Shown: positions 39,701-52,486, counted from the stretch's first letter. The stretch: 64,000 nt of DNA from Mansonella perstans (GCA_037074765.1 JBAMDO010000126.1:95531-159530); one strand, 5' to 3'. Notes: generated from the letters alone by a model not told the origin. Translations and numbers: made by a program.

Positions 39701-40314
39701 TTGAAGACTGTATGCGAGTTCTTAACAGAGGTTTGATTTTTATTTTTACAAATTACAGTACTCGCTGATGGTATCCTTATGAGCAATTTTTATTTTCAGA
39801 CAACTTGTGCTAACTTATGCCAGAGATATGATTCAGTATTGATTATCTAGAAATATTCCAGTTAAAAAGTATTTCTGTATCAGTTATCATTTACATGTAA
39901 ACGTTTTTAAACTGGTTAATATGTCCTGATTAACGTTTTGGTTTATTATAATTGAGTGGAGTTTTGAATGTTCAATTTTTTAGGTGGCTGCTCATAGCAA
40001 AGAAAATTTGATGAATGCTAACAATCTTAGCGTTGTTTTCGGTCCAAATTTAACATGGCCTACAGATCACGAGGTGAAATTGATAACATCATATTGTCTG
40101 TAGTACGTCAGTTGGCTTTAGCAAAGCACTTCACTTTCGAAATAAGGGAATTAAGAAACTGTATGTGACAAAGGATATGCTGAAAGATTTTTTTTACTAT
40201 ACTAAATCATCATAATTCGCTTTTTTTCAGGTTCCAATAGCTCAGTTAAATAACTTGAATAACTTCTGTTATCGTTTGATCGTGGACTATGATAAAGTGT
40301 TTAGTGGAAAATGA
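36752..40314 (+). CDS. p50RhoGAP/ARHGAP1-type Rho GTPase-activating protein
   Basis: Stimulates GTP hydrolysis by Cdc42/Rho-type GTPases. Exons 36752-36857, 37445-37613, 37706-37774, 38012-38143, 38340-38525, 38695-38805, 38999-39150, 39313-39465, 39627-39730, 39984-40073, 40231-40314 join in phase into 451 residues, near the 439 of human ARHGAP1. After an acidic N-terminus comes a BCH/CRAL-TRIO domain: [55 protein letters not shown] and [11 protein letters not shown] proline linker ([15 protein letters not shown]) leads to the GAP domain with GLFRRSAEL, whose first Arg is the catalytic finger, [33 protein letters not shown] and NLTW. Matches ARHGAP1 in order and motif throughout. Divergently transcribed from CDC14. 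Confidence 0.93.
36949..37025. repeat. Short tandem repeat in RhoGAP intron 1
   Basis: Four to five imperfect copies of TTTATATTAGAAC(G). A TTA microsatellite follows at 37257-37279 in the same intron. Confidence 0.7.
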
Positions 40315-41460
40315 TATATATCCTATGGGATTAATTATGTTGTTGTCTTTTGTCTACTTAAATGCCTGTTGGCTTAAACATTTGTTAATTGAAAGATGAT
40401 GTTCCCTGATCCTCGTCGTTGAATTGTACGATCAAGTTCACTTTGAGTTTGTACTATTCTCACAATGCGAATTTTAGTTCATTTTCTTTCCTAAATGAAA
40501 AAAAAAAGACATTAGGTGTTATGATTTTTCGAGGTTGTGTTTCGCTAAGGCGCTCTTATTGTCTTTTGAGCTAAAAATGTTGGTAGCATTCATTTAATTT
40601 CATTCTTAAATTTTTCATATCATATTTATTTTAGCACTTATTCATTTTATACTGCTAATTTAAATTGTTCAATGATGAAGATTGAGAACTGTGATATTTA
40701 GATTTATAAGTTTACCACTTTATCAATAGCTTACCAATAACGAAATTCATCAGTACTGTATGACATAAGTTTATCAACTGTGATATTTAAATTCACTCAT
40801 TGCTGACATGATCTTATTGATACAACAAGAGTAATATTATCCAACTTTATCAATTTGTTCATTCTTTTTAATCCACTTATTTCTAAATTAAAGCTTTTTA
40901 CATTATATGGTATTTATTGTTGCATTTTCGTAGGCAAGGTGAAGGAGAATTTCAAAGTATAGTTAATTAAATTACTTTTAAAGGAATTTGCTTGCCTGTA
41001 TCTGTAATATCGGATCTTTTTTTGAATTACAATATCATCAGTATGGAATGGATGAATGCATTGCATAAATGAATTCGCAAATCAAAATTTCATCTAAATG
41101 GCCGAATTGCAGATTAGCATTGCAACCATGAGTGATTTAATTATGTAAATTAGAAAATAAATGGAAAAATTTCGTTATTGATGGATTTCTTATTTGCTTT
41201 TTAATTCACAAAGGTATATTTTGTCCAAATTCACTCAATAATGTAATCACTAAATGACATACAAGCTGAATTCAGTGATAAAGTCATAGCATTTTAGTCC
41301 CCTCTTCGTTCTGCTGATGACTGCGTCCTATTTGACAAAATATTTTGCAAATTTTCGAACTGTGAAAAAGTCAACGCAAAAGTGAATAATAGTAGAGAAG
41401 CACGCAACATTGAATTTCTATTAACCATTCGTAACAAATCACTACGTGTATGTTTTCTTT
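40315..41460. other. Spacer downstream of RhoGAP
   Basis: AT-rich 3' flank, no gene seen. It separates RhoGAP from minus-strand coding remnants. Confidence 0.45.
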
Positions 41461-41469
41461 CTGATTTGA

Positions 41470-42620
41470 TGATTGTTGTGAGCTCATTTGATCATCTGAT
41501 CTTTCGAGATTAGTGAATTCATCGACGGTTATCACTTCTCTAATAAGTCCATATCTGGGAAATTTTTGATAACAGATATATCAAAAATTTCTTCAACAAT
41601 TTCAATAACATTTTGCATACTTATAGGCATCTGATAGAAAACCTCATTAGAAATCAGCCTTCAGATTTCACAAAAAAAAAGTTTGGTTACATTTTGCGAC
41701 AAAACCTTAAAAGTTAAATAAATAGAAACCGGTAACAAATATCCAGAATCCTTGAATCAATTATGATAATTTAGGAAACAGTCGAAGAAGCATATTTAAT
41801 TTTTGTTTCTCTTTATTACTGATTACTGCAAAGATCTAGACAAATTTCTGCAAAGCATTTCCGGAGATTTGGGTGATGTGACAAAACAAAAAAAAAATTG
41901 ATTTATCAGTATAAGAAATCTCGTTGATGATAAGCATAATTAACTGTTAATTATTATAATTGACTCAAAAATTCTTTTCTTCTTTTGTTCCTTTATTTTG
42001 TTAATTTAAACAATTCTTTCCTGCCGTATTTCAACGTTAATTATGCTTGTCATCTATAACTTCTTTCTCCTATACCGCTGAACATTGTTGTATATTGAAT
42101 ATATACTCTCAGTTTTCTTCTATTATTTAAAATTTCGAGCATTGCATTTAATTTAGACAACAATAAGCTTTACTGGCGATTTCTTTACACCGTCAAGCTT
42201 GCTTTACTTTTAAACTTTATGTCTCCATTTTAACTTGGCTACAACCCTTTCGCTACAACTGTAATGTTTCTGACAAAGGATGCGGACTGATCGACTTTTG
42301 CGCATTCTAAGGCTACAGGCAAAGTATAGTATTCATGACGAATCTTAGATAAATTAAAGATATTAACACCACAATAATGACCCTCCTTTCTTTTTAGACG
42401 GTGCTATGCAAGGAATGTGTCACCATAACCAAAAATATATCAAAACTTTAGGATGCACCGGTGAATTCCTGAATCCGATCATCTAAATATTGTTTTGACT
42501 AACGAATCATTGGACTCAAGCATCTTTCAGTTTCCACTGATTTGAACGCAAATATCCTATGGCCATATAAAGGATCAAGAAGTAGAGAAATCCAAAAAAG
42601 ATTGTAAATACCTTTCCACG
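41470..42620 (-). pseudogene. Degenerate coding fragments resembling the secreted gene upstream
   Basis: Several minus-strand stretches look like decayed exons. At about 42255-42360 the frame reads HEYYTLPVALECAKVDQSAS and ends NITVVAKGL before TAG, similar in form to the last exon of the intact gene at 43424 (ending VIIGVAKYGR). At about 42480-42600, LLDPLYGHRIFAFKSVETE resembles FFLDSHETMAFHFTVVNGTE of that gene, preceded by a TWK that matches DWK. At about 41540-41630, VIEIVEEIFDIS and NFPDMDLLEK resemble IIDTVISKISDVSDV and PNEMKEE. Junction phases are broken. The fragments are consistent with one or two decayed tandem duplicates; similarity is modest and judged by eye. Confidence 0.4.
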
Positions 42621-43423
42621 TTCCAAAGATAACCATATTCAACAAGTTCAGTGCATATATAGCTAGGTTTTCTGTATTTTTTGTGATATATTTTTATGTC
42701 ACAACATCAAAAAAGGGTTATGACAGTCTTATATAGAAATCAGATTGGTTATAACATAAAAAATATTGAATCTATTCCGATTTACAAATCGAATTCTAAT
42801 TAGCTGCTTAAATGTCAAAATATTCATGCGTAAGTTTTTCTGAAATTTCGACCTAATTTAAACTCCATTTTCAATACTGATGAAAAATGAAAGTGATAAT
42901 TTTTGTCAACGACATCACACAAATTATAGATAAAATTAAATTTCAAAGAATTAAATTTTATATGATTTTTGTTAGATAAAGTTCATAATTCTGTGAGTTA
43001 AATATAGTCAATATTTGAAAAACTTAAAAAATGCATCGATTCATCAATTTTCTTAAAATTACAAAACACAATTCTTTTTAATTCCATTAATTTTTCCTAG
43101 ACTTTAGGTCATTCAGTTCAATCTCACAAAAAGGTAGATGATAATATTTCATATTTTACAACTCTGTGATCTACATTTCGCATTTTATCAAATTCTGTAC
43201 TCGAAAGAGCTACCATAATTAAAAGAGAGAATTCGTGTAAATCATTATGTTTAAGGTATTTTGCATAAACTTTCTTCTAAATTTTCAGACAATAAGCAGC
43301 AGTATTTTTAGGCATATATTCGACACTTCAAATAAACCATTTGTTTGCATATTTTATCAAATGTTTATCACAATAACAATATTTTTATGGTATCAACTGC
43401 TGAAGATTTTCCGTAATTCGATT

Positions 43424-46194
43424 TTATCGGCCGTATTTTGCAACTCCAATAATTACATAAACGGGACCTTCATGGAAACCAGTTTGAACTTCATAGTTTA
43501 CTCCAGTCGTCGATGTTTCATCAAGTAAACGTAACGTACTTAGAGGAATGTCTGAGAATGCATTACTGCAAAAAAAAAAATGTATTAATTCATTTTCTCA
43601 AACCACCATAAACATCCCGTTAAAAATTCTGAATATCTAACCTGAATATCTCTTCACTATCTTCAGGCTCAGTCCCATTGACCACTGTAAAATGGAACGC
43701 CATTGTTTCATGACTGTCAAGGAAGAACAATTTCTTCTGCAGAAGAGATAATTTCACAAAATTAGCATCGAAAAGAGCATATTTTGGAAAGTATCAACAG
43801 CACGTGAAGCCACGTGAAATTAAACAATAATAATAAAATTTTTAATGGAAAGCGACTTTCCAAGATTAACGGTTGGGATTAAACATGAACTAGAGTCCAT
43901 AAAAACGTCAAACCTTCCAGTCCTCAAACTTTGTTTTCAACATCTCTTTGGTGTCATCTTTATTCACAACAAGGGTCGATGCATGTACTCAGCTCCGTGA
44001 AACATTAAGACCAGTTTTCTGCTGCCCTTGAAATTTCTTCTACAATTCTTGAAACAACGATAAAAGTAGTCGTTGTCTATCATAACTGATATAATATTGA
44101 TTTTATTACTTTGTCCAACATCGCAATTATCAAATTATTGCTTGGAACTCTATCAGACATTCCGTGAATCTGCTTCGGATTTATCTCGTAACCAAGAAAT
44201 TACCAAATCTGACTCACACTTTTCGAGTATCCGGTTGAGCAACAACGCAAACTGGCACGCTACCATAATCATTCCTGATAATTCCGGCTGCTTTTAACGA
44301 TCGATTTCTAGCATCTTTTGGTGTTTATCACTGTTACTAATCACAATGGCTAACTTCACCGATGCCTAAATTCATGTTTATCCATTAGAAGATGGAAAGC
44401 ATTGATTCAAGGGGCACATCTTATCTGTTGATTTTTAATAAACTCACTCCATTCCTTTCATGGTTCTGGATCAATGAATTATAACTTCCATCACTAAAAA
44501 ATTAGATTATAAATCAAAAACAAATATGACAATAGCCAACTTCGACATATTTTTTATATTCGACATATTTTTTATCGGTCTTGTGGAGATCAATGAATTA
44601 CATTCTAATTATACTTCTAAATTAAATTTTATGTCTTATACTGTTCTTATTATATTAGGAGAAAGATCACATTGTCATTCAACTGTGATGACGATGTGAT
44701 AGTGACATTGAGAGTACTGCAATCTTTATATTAAAATAATTGAATTTTAACATCACTTGATTACAGCATAGTCAAAGATCACAATGATTAAAGTTTGTTT
44801 CTGTAAATATAAAAAATGACCAACAGGATGAATTCCATTGGTATGGCATAGAAATGGATTTTAATGCCATTGAACGGAATAATCACCCCATTCATTGGAC
44901 TTCCTTCTTCTTTCATTTCATTCGGGATAATTATGACATCCGAAACATCCGAAATTTTTGAAATAACCGTATCTATAATTCGAGCTATTTTGTTTGCTAA
45001 ATAATAATTTCACATCATCCTTTGATTAATTATGGTTAGTTCAAAAATTCACTACAATTTTCTAACCATTTTTAAACCATTGGAATTTTTCGAATATCTT
45101 CAGATGATTTTTCTGAGACGTCAACATCAATAGATTCCAAAATAACGGCTTGGTAGTTATATTCAGCGGCTTTTCGCTGCCAAACAAAATAGCTTGAAAC
45201 GGCGACCAGTGGTGTACCACGAATTCTAATTCGTGCTTAAGTTTAAAATTTATGAAATAACGTCATCAAATCTTCGCTTTTTACAAATTCATTTCTGACT
45301 TTTGGCGAATCATTCTTTCTTTTATGCTATTAAAAAGCTAAGAAAGAAAAATTTGCATTGGTTAAGAAAGTTGAAATTTCTTTAAATTTCAGACAATGAG
45401 ATGAGAAAAAAATCTCTGGAAACGAAGAACTGAGCTTTCTAACGGTAGCATTTCGCTAAGTTTAAACTTAAAGTAACAAAAAGAGGATATACCTCCCGAT
45501 CGGTAAAATTTGTTCGAGATACGAGTTCATGTGCTTTCGCTAGGTACGGTGGAGTCATTTTGCCATCCCGATAATGCATTATTCTGGATCGACGATTTAA
45601 CACGAAGTTTGCAGATTCAGACATGACAGGAAGTTCGCTGTTGAATGATGTTAAAAAATTATTCACTTTAATTATTGTCAATTAATTAATTGCAGCTTAC
45701 TAACTCCTTGCAATTTGCCTTGTCACATGCGATGACCGTATTTAAAATAACGGAATTTAGTGTACATGATTTGACTTTCAAGCAGCATTTGCAACATGAT
45801 CATAAATAATTAATAGAATATTACTAACGCCATATTTTGTAAATCTTTGCTGGCTAAGTATTCAGCAATAATCGTTCCTACTGGAGTACGAACAAACGTT
45901 TTCTGTAATGGATCTTCGTCGTATTTTTGATTAATTCTTCTTTTTTTCTCTAATGAATATTCTTCGTACGTTTGTTTATTTCTTTTTCCTGAAATTTCAA
46001 TTAAATTTTTCTTTTTTTTCAAGTGATGGCAAACATACGATAGCAAATGCATCACTCAGTTTTCCAAGTATGCACAGTAAATATCACTTCGAATCATTTT
46101 GCTGAAGTGCAGATAATCTACCTGTTGAAGTGATATTGATTGCAGTTGCATGGACCACAAAAAGTGTAAAGATGGCGAGAAGTCCAAAATTCAT
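43424..46194 (-). CDS. Secreted protein of unknown family, multi-exon
   Basis: I do not recognise the family. Supported exons: 46122-46194, 45829-45988, 45493-45637, 45285-45337, 45078-45225, about 44820-44990, 43914-43987, 43642-43736 and 43424-43565. The first encodes MNFGLLAIFTLFVVHATA, a clear signal peptide, its ATG six bases after an ACAG acceptor. A basic segment follows (LEKKRRINQKYDEDPLQKTF), then NFVLNRRSRIMHYRDGKMTP, GTPLVAVSSYFVWQRKAAEY, IARIIDTVISKISDVSDVII, FFLDSHETMAFHFTVVNGTE, and the end VYVIIGVAKYGR with TAA. Phases agree among the first five and among the last three exons. The sixth exon needs one leftover base on both sides and does not fit its neighbours, so at least one small exon is missing from my model. 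The signal peptide and lack of other membrane segments suggest export. Confidence 0.65.
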
Positions 46195-46880
46195 TATTAC
46201 CTGTAAATTAAAAATATATTCAGTAGTCGTTAAACTTATTTTCATCACAAATACATTTCAGATTCTTAGACGTTTCACTGAATGGATCTAATTATAATGC
46301 AAGTTTAGTAAATCTGCGAAAGCATGCATTTTTCTCGAATAATTTATGCTGCATTTTTTCGAATAAACAAATAAAATGCTGCTGTTTAAATACTAATTTT
46401 TTCATAAGACTAATTTATGGCATGCTTTTTCAGTGAGTAATTGTGATTGCTATGTATGGAACACTTGGCTGAAATTCGAGCGATTGAATAAACAGTGGAA
46501 ATAAATTCAATGATTTCTTTTTATTCAGATTTCGATAACATCGAAAATGTAAAACGATAGAATTAAAGGAAAATTAAAGGAAACATTCAATAAATTGAAA
46601 TGTTTCAAAATTGAATTCGATAAAAATAATTTTAAAATTCTACACAACTCAGATACTTGCAACAACTCACATATACACAACTCAAACATCAGATACTTGC
46701 ACTACTTTGCATAATTGTTATCATGTCGTATTTAAAAAAAAAATTATCACATGTATTAAATTGAAACTGTCATACATGACTTTATAATTATGCCGAAATG
46801 ATAACAACGTCGGAAATACAGACAGTGCATTTTACTGCATGATCAATAAGGATCTTTGATTTTTATGTTCTAAAAAAATC
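46195..46880. other. Spacer upstream of secreted gene
   Basis: AT-rich, presumably holding the promoter of the secreted gene. There is no coding signal. Short repeats of ACTTGCA and ACAACTCA occur near 46640-46705. Confidence 0.45.
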
Positions 46881-46884
46881 TAGA

Positions 46885-47230
46885 ATCAGTGTTTCGCACC
46901 GGTACAGATACATACAATTACCGGGAACATGAGGCAATTCTTCATCAGTATTTCTCACGTGATCGCATAATGGTATTTTATCGCTCTTTATAGTTGTTTC
47001 ATTTCATCCAATAGTGAACAATTGAGAATACAAATGATGAAGTATCGAAAGTCGATCTTGAAACTGATCTCGTCACAGCAGAAAATTCCAATTACTTGTC
47101 ATCGGTATCGAGAGGAAGTGATGAAAAAGTTCCATTCTGAGCTGAAAAGATGCAAAGTAAAAGGCCAGACCAAATGAGAGCTGACATTGGTATGACAAAG
47201 AACAGGATGAAACGCAAATTTTTACAATGA
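46885..47230 (+). pseudogene. Coding-like relic, unrecognised
   Basis: Two plus-strand segments have protein-like composition. The first reads FRTGTDTYNYREHEAILHQY then FSRDRIM and is followed by a plausible GTATTT donor. The second, after a CCAATAG acceptor, reads NDEVSKVDLETDLVTAENSN then SSVSRGSDEKVPF, meets TGA, and resumes KMQSKRPDQMRADIGMTKNR. The two cannot be joined in phase and one has an internal stop. No family recognised. Confidence 0.3.
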
Positions 47231-47967
47231 CAGAAATGTTACAATTGAAGTTTTATACATTGGTCGGATTAAATGATCAAATTTTATGCGATTTTTAACT
47301 CTATGATTCCCATTATTTCGACCTTTTTCCCCATAACTTCATCAGGTTACGTCAACCGAATTAAATATTCGTGAAAGACAGAGACATCGATGAAATCAGT
47401 AATAAAGAGAAACAAAAATTAAATATACTTCTTCGACCGTCTCTGAAATTATCATAATTGACTCAAAAATTCTGGATATTTACTACCGGCTGCATTTGTT
47501 TATTTGATTTTAAGGATGATATGTTTTTTGCAAAACATAACCGTTTTTTGCAAAAATATGGTAAATTTCATTTCATACCCTAAAATTTTTGATCTCTTAA
47601 TAGTTTTAGGAGGCAGAAGAGATATTTAGAGTTTTTATTTTCTAATAGAAAATCAAAATCTTTCACGATGGGACAACAATTAAAGTTAGAGTTGATAGCA
47701 GAGATTCCGGAAGAAAAATTATTTTATCATTGGATATGGAAAAAAAACTTCAACATTTAAATTGAAAATCATGGAATGAAGTTTAAATAAGAAATCTTTC
47801 ACTTATATCGGGGAAAAAAATATCTGATATGAATATTTCTGGAATTCATAAAACAAAAAAACATTTACTTGCGGAATAATTCAACAAATGCAGCAAACGG
47901 ACAAAAGAGACCATGAAAGCCGAGTGGATCTTTTTATGCAATGATTTAAGACAGATGATCAAAGGTT

Positions 47968-48025
47968 GATAGGGAATCCGAATGGTAGATGGAAGAATAG
48001 GGAATCCGGATGGTTGATGGAAGGT
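47968..48025. repeat. Direct repeat of about 28 bp at the palindrome edge
   Basis: Two copies of ATAGGGAATCCG(A/G)ATGGT followed by (A/T)GATGGAAG, ending 16 bases before the large inverted repeat begins. Confidence 0.75.
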
Positions 48026-48040
48026 TTTGAGGAAGCAAAA

Positions 48041-50676
48041 CAGCCTGGTATTCTTTCAGCTAAATGCATCACTGATTTTTATCAACTTTATCAAAATAAG
48101 CTTTTTCAATGATGTGTTTATTTACTCGCACGCGTGAAAATATTTATTCTTAATGAGACTGCGCTACGTGTTTTCATATACATGCATTGAAACATTCACT
48201 ATTTGTGTAGAATGTTAGTTAAGCTGGTCAGAATTACTAATTAAATATATTGACGTATGCGTGGATGAAAATTATAATTTTATTAGCAATGCCATTCATG
48301 CATGGTAACAATTTCACGTATAGCACACGTACTTAAAACGAACTAACATTTGCAATCAGAATTTTTTCCCATGAGTTACGTTCGTAACGTTATGTATCGA
48401 TAATTTAGATGATTTAAAATGATAATGGTAATTTCACGATAGATGTTTCTCATATATGATTAGACTATTATTTTGTTGAAATAGTTGCAAATTTCCAATA
48501 AGAATAAATTATGTTAATATTAGTTTATGTTCATTGGTAGCACAGTTTTCCTGAAATCAAAATCCGGTTTTCACTTCCACATACTTTTTGATCTGAGATT
48601 TTTCGGGAAATTTCGAAATTTCGGCAAAATTGATTGATACAATGTGATTTGTTTACATTGTGAATGTATTGTATGTAACCTCCTGCAAAATGAACCGAAC
48701 ATTAATACCATTTGATTCGTGATGAAAAACATATGAGAGCTAATTAAAGAAAAACTTGTCCTATTTATTATTACCTCAGGACTGTTGTCTTCACGATTTC
48801 CCCTCTCTTTCAATTCTAGTTCTTATGAAAAGAAATACAATTTCAGCAGAATCATTTCATTTTTACTAAAATGCTAATACTGTATTAATGATATGTTCTT
48901 TCCTGTTTTTTTTCCTTCCGCTTTTTTCGAATTTCTTTAATTAACTGAATAATTATTAAACTGAAAAATCATAGTGAAATGAAAATTGATGGGAAATCCT
49001 AGAGTCATACTTTTCTTATCTATGGCTGAAATTTATAGACATTTAAATAAACCTTTAATTCTTTTCAGAACGGCCTAATTGATCGCTTAAATAAATACGC
49101 ACAGTACGCCAGAAATATATGCAACACATATCGTTGCATTATTTTGTGTTTGAGATTTTAATCACATAAAAATCGGATCCTGTTACAACCGTTATTATTA
49201 ATTATGAATTTTACGATAATGAAATGGGTTATTTGTGATTGTAAATTAAATTCATTTTAATGCTTATTTAATGCTTTCAATTTTTAATGAATTTAATGCT
49301 TTTTTTTTTCAAATAACTTTTTTCTTTCAATTATTTATTCAGTTTGCAATTTTCGTTCATTTATTCCATTCCATTTTACTTCTTTTCTAATTTCATTTCA
49401 ATTCATTCTGTTTCATTTATTGTTTCATTCCATTCCTTCCGATTCCTTCTATTCTTTTCCATTCGTTTATACCACTTTGTTTCTCATTTGTTCATTTTAT
49501 TTCAAATTCATTTTTATTTTTGTCATTTGCTTTTTTTTATTTCATACCTTACTGTCTGTCAATCGTCAAATCGATAAATGAGAGCAGAAGCAGTATTAAG
49601 TCAAGTCGCATTTTTTTTATCACTTAATTATTACTTAATTTATTAATCTACTTAATTTTTCTTATTATTTAATTAATTACTCACTACTTAATAAATCATT
49701 AAAATTCATAATTAATAAAAACAGTTGTAACAGGATTTGGTTTCTATGTGACTAAAATCTCAAACACAAAATAATGCAGCAATACATATATTTCTGGCGT
49801 ATAGTGTGTATTTCTTTAAATGTATTTATTTAAGCGACCAATTAAACCGTTCCGAAAAGAATTTAGAGGCTTATTTAAATGTCTATAATTTCGGCCATAG
49901 ATAAAGAAAGTATAATTCTAGGATTTTTCATCAATTCATTTTCATTTCGCTATGATTTTTAAATTTAGTAATTGACAAACAATTATCTGGTGAATTAAAA
50001 AACCCGACAAAAAAACGGAAAGAAGAAAAAAACAGAAAAGAATATATTATTGTTACAGTATTATCGTTTTGGTAAAAATGAAATGATTCTCTTGAATTTT
50101 GCCAAAATTTCGAAATTTCCAGAAAAATCTTAGATCAAAGGATACGGAAGTGAAAACCGGACTTTAATTTCAGGAAAAGTGTGCTAATAATAAACATGAA
50201 CAAATATTGACATAATTAACTTTCGTTGGAAATTTGTAACTATTTAAATAAAAATAACAATCTAATCACATATGAGAAACATCTATCGTGAAATTATCGT
50301 AATCATTTTAAATAATCTAAATTATCGGTACGTAACGTTACAAACATAACTCGTGGGAAAAAAACTATGATTGCACAATGTTAATTAGTTTTAAGTGCGT
50401 GTGGTACACGTGTTGAAAATGTTACCATGTATTAATCACATTATTAATAAAACTATAGAAATTTTTATCCACGCAAACATCAACATATTTAATTAGTAAT
50501 TCCGAGTCAGCTTAATTAACATTCTACACAATTAATTTAGTGTTCAATTCATGCTATACGAAAACACGTAGCGGAATCTCACGTAAGATAAGTATTTTCA
50601 CGCGTGTTAAAAAAGCTTATTTTGATAAACATTGATAAAAATCAGTGATGCATTTAGTTGAAAGATTACCAGGCTA
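48041..50676. repeat. Large imperfect inverted repeat (palindrome)
   Basis: The left arm, 48041-49218, is complementary to the right arm, 49700-50676, along its whole length. Outer edges: CCTGGTATTCTTTCAGCTAA on the left against the complement of TTAGTTGAAAGATTACCAGG on the right. Inner anchors: AATCCTGTTACAAC on the left-hand sense and its complement near 49725. Arms are diverged by scattered substitutions and small indels. The left arm has about 195 extra bases at roughly 48635-48830. The spacer of about 480 bp is T-rich with TTCCATTCC-like runs. No transposase frame or target duplication is visible, so it may be a foldback-type element or an old inverted duplication. Confidence 0.85.
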
Positions 50677-51950
50677 TTCTTCTTGGCTTTATTGATGTAT
50701 TAATGAATACAGTACCCTTTTCCTGATAGCCAAGAATGGACAAATCATCAAGCAATCAATAAATATTCATATTTCGTAAATTTAACCAACTCTCTTTTAA
50801 TTACTGTAGTTGTCATAATTCAATCGGTTGATTAGGCATCAGAGACTTAGTTAATTGAACGAACTAATCAACAACTTAGACAACCATTCTCTTAACTCGT
50901 TTCTCATTCAATTATAGGAAGGGTAAAACCGATTCTAAATGAGCACGAATAGGCATCGGGAGGACGCGGGTGAGGATACAAGGTGATACTAATGAAAAAT
51001 GATGGCACTGAGGGTGAATAAGGCAATCGGGAGGTAATTTGAAGTAAGCAAGAGAAAAGACACCGAAGAAAAAAAGAGATAGTGCAGTAAACGAATTATT
51101 TTTAGTAGCATTAGAGAGTTCTACATCATTTTACTCTCTCTATCTCTGTTTCTTTTTCTCTCCGTCTATTTCTTTCTCTCTCTCTTTAAGTGTAAATTAA
51201 ATGGGAGTAAATCATTATTATTTGAAGTGACATTTTCAGAAGGATTCTTCTTTCCCATACTTTTAACAAAGTTTGAAATTCTTTGACATGCAGTGTACGT
51301 TGAAAAAAAGAAAAAAGTGAATGACAGTGCGAAATTATATAATTGCTGTGATACTATCATTAATCATTACTGATAATTACTATTGATATCTATCACGTAT
51401 TAATGTAAAGTCATTTACGTTTGCCATAAAATTGCCATACGTCATCCATAAACGTCCAATAACTCTTCTCATAACTTTATATTTTGCAGACTCTTTTCTT
51501 CCTTTTTAAAAAAATTATTGCAAATAATTAGTTAAAATAATTATTTTAGAAGGAAAAGAAAAATGAAATATTTAAAATTTTCTTAGCAAATAATATTTGT
51601 TATTTATTGCAGTTCACTTGTGATATACATATCTTTTTTTAAAGTTTTTAAATTGCCAAGTTTTCATACCTTACGTACGTTACGTCATAACACTTGTTAC
51701 TGATGTTTATTTATTGTTTTTGTTGAATCATTTGCAACCAAAATTCTTTTTAGAATGCGATCAAAAAAAAAAATCATTTTGGGAAAAAAATTAACTTTTT
51801 CAACCTTTTTGGCTACTATTCGTAAGAATTATAACCAAATTAATTGTCTCAATTGTCCCTTTATTTATACATATTGGATCTTTTATCTGAAAGAGGCTGT
51901 AGTGCTAGTTCCATCCGACCAGTTAGTAGTTTCTTGAAAAAGTGATAACA
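50677..51950. other. Spacer between palindrome and 67 bp satellite
   Basis: AT-rich with a CT-rich tract (CTCTCTATCTCTGTTTC region) at 51134-51185. No gene seen. Confidence 0.45.
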
Positions 51951-52486
51951 GGAAAATAATCACCGAATACTTGTTATGCCTTGCGGATGAACAAATCGAC
52001 TGTATCACTGGATATTTGGAAAATAATCACCGAATACTTGTTATGCCTTGCGGATGAACAAATCGACTGTATCACTGGATATTTGGAAAATAATCACCGA
52101 ATACTTGTTATGCCTTGCGGATGAACAAATCGACTGTATCACTGGATATTTGGAAAATAATCACCGAATACTTGTTATGCCTTGCGGATGAACAAATCGA
52201 CTGTATCACTGGATATTTGGAAAATAATCACCGAATACTTGTTATGCCTTGCGGATGAACAAATCGACTGTATCACTGGATATTTGGAAAATAATCACCG
52301 AATACTTGTTATGCCTTGCGGATGAACAAATCGACTGTATCACTGGATATTTGGAAAATAATCACCGAATACTTGTTATGCCTTGCGGATGAACAAATCG
52401 ACTGTATCACTGGATATTTGGAAAATAATCACCGAATACTTGTTATGCCTTGCGGATGAACAAATCGACTGTATCATTGGATAATT
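51951..52486. repeat. 67 bp tandem satellite, eight copies
   Basis: Copies begin at 51951, 52018, 52085, 52152, 52219, 52286, 52353 and 52420 with GGAAAATAATCACCGAATAC. They appear identical except in the final copy, where ATCACTGG becomes ATCATTGG and the end diverges. The unit is much richer in G and C (TGCCTTGCGGATG) than its surroundings. 67 is not a multiple of three, so it is not a protein repeat. Confidence 0.97.

Noticed and set aside
49344..49577. Phe/Ser-rich 77-codon frame
   Set aside because: Translation of the T-rich palindrome spacer; low complexity.
48041..50676. DNA transposon with transposase
   Set aside because: No transposase-like frame in the arms or spacer and no target duplication visible; listed only as an inverted repeat.
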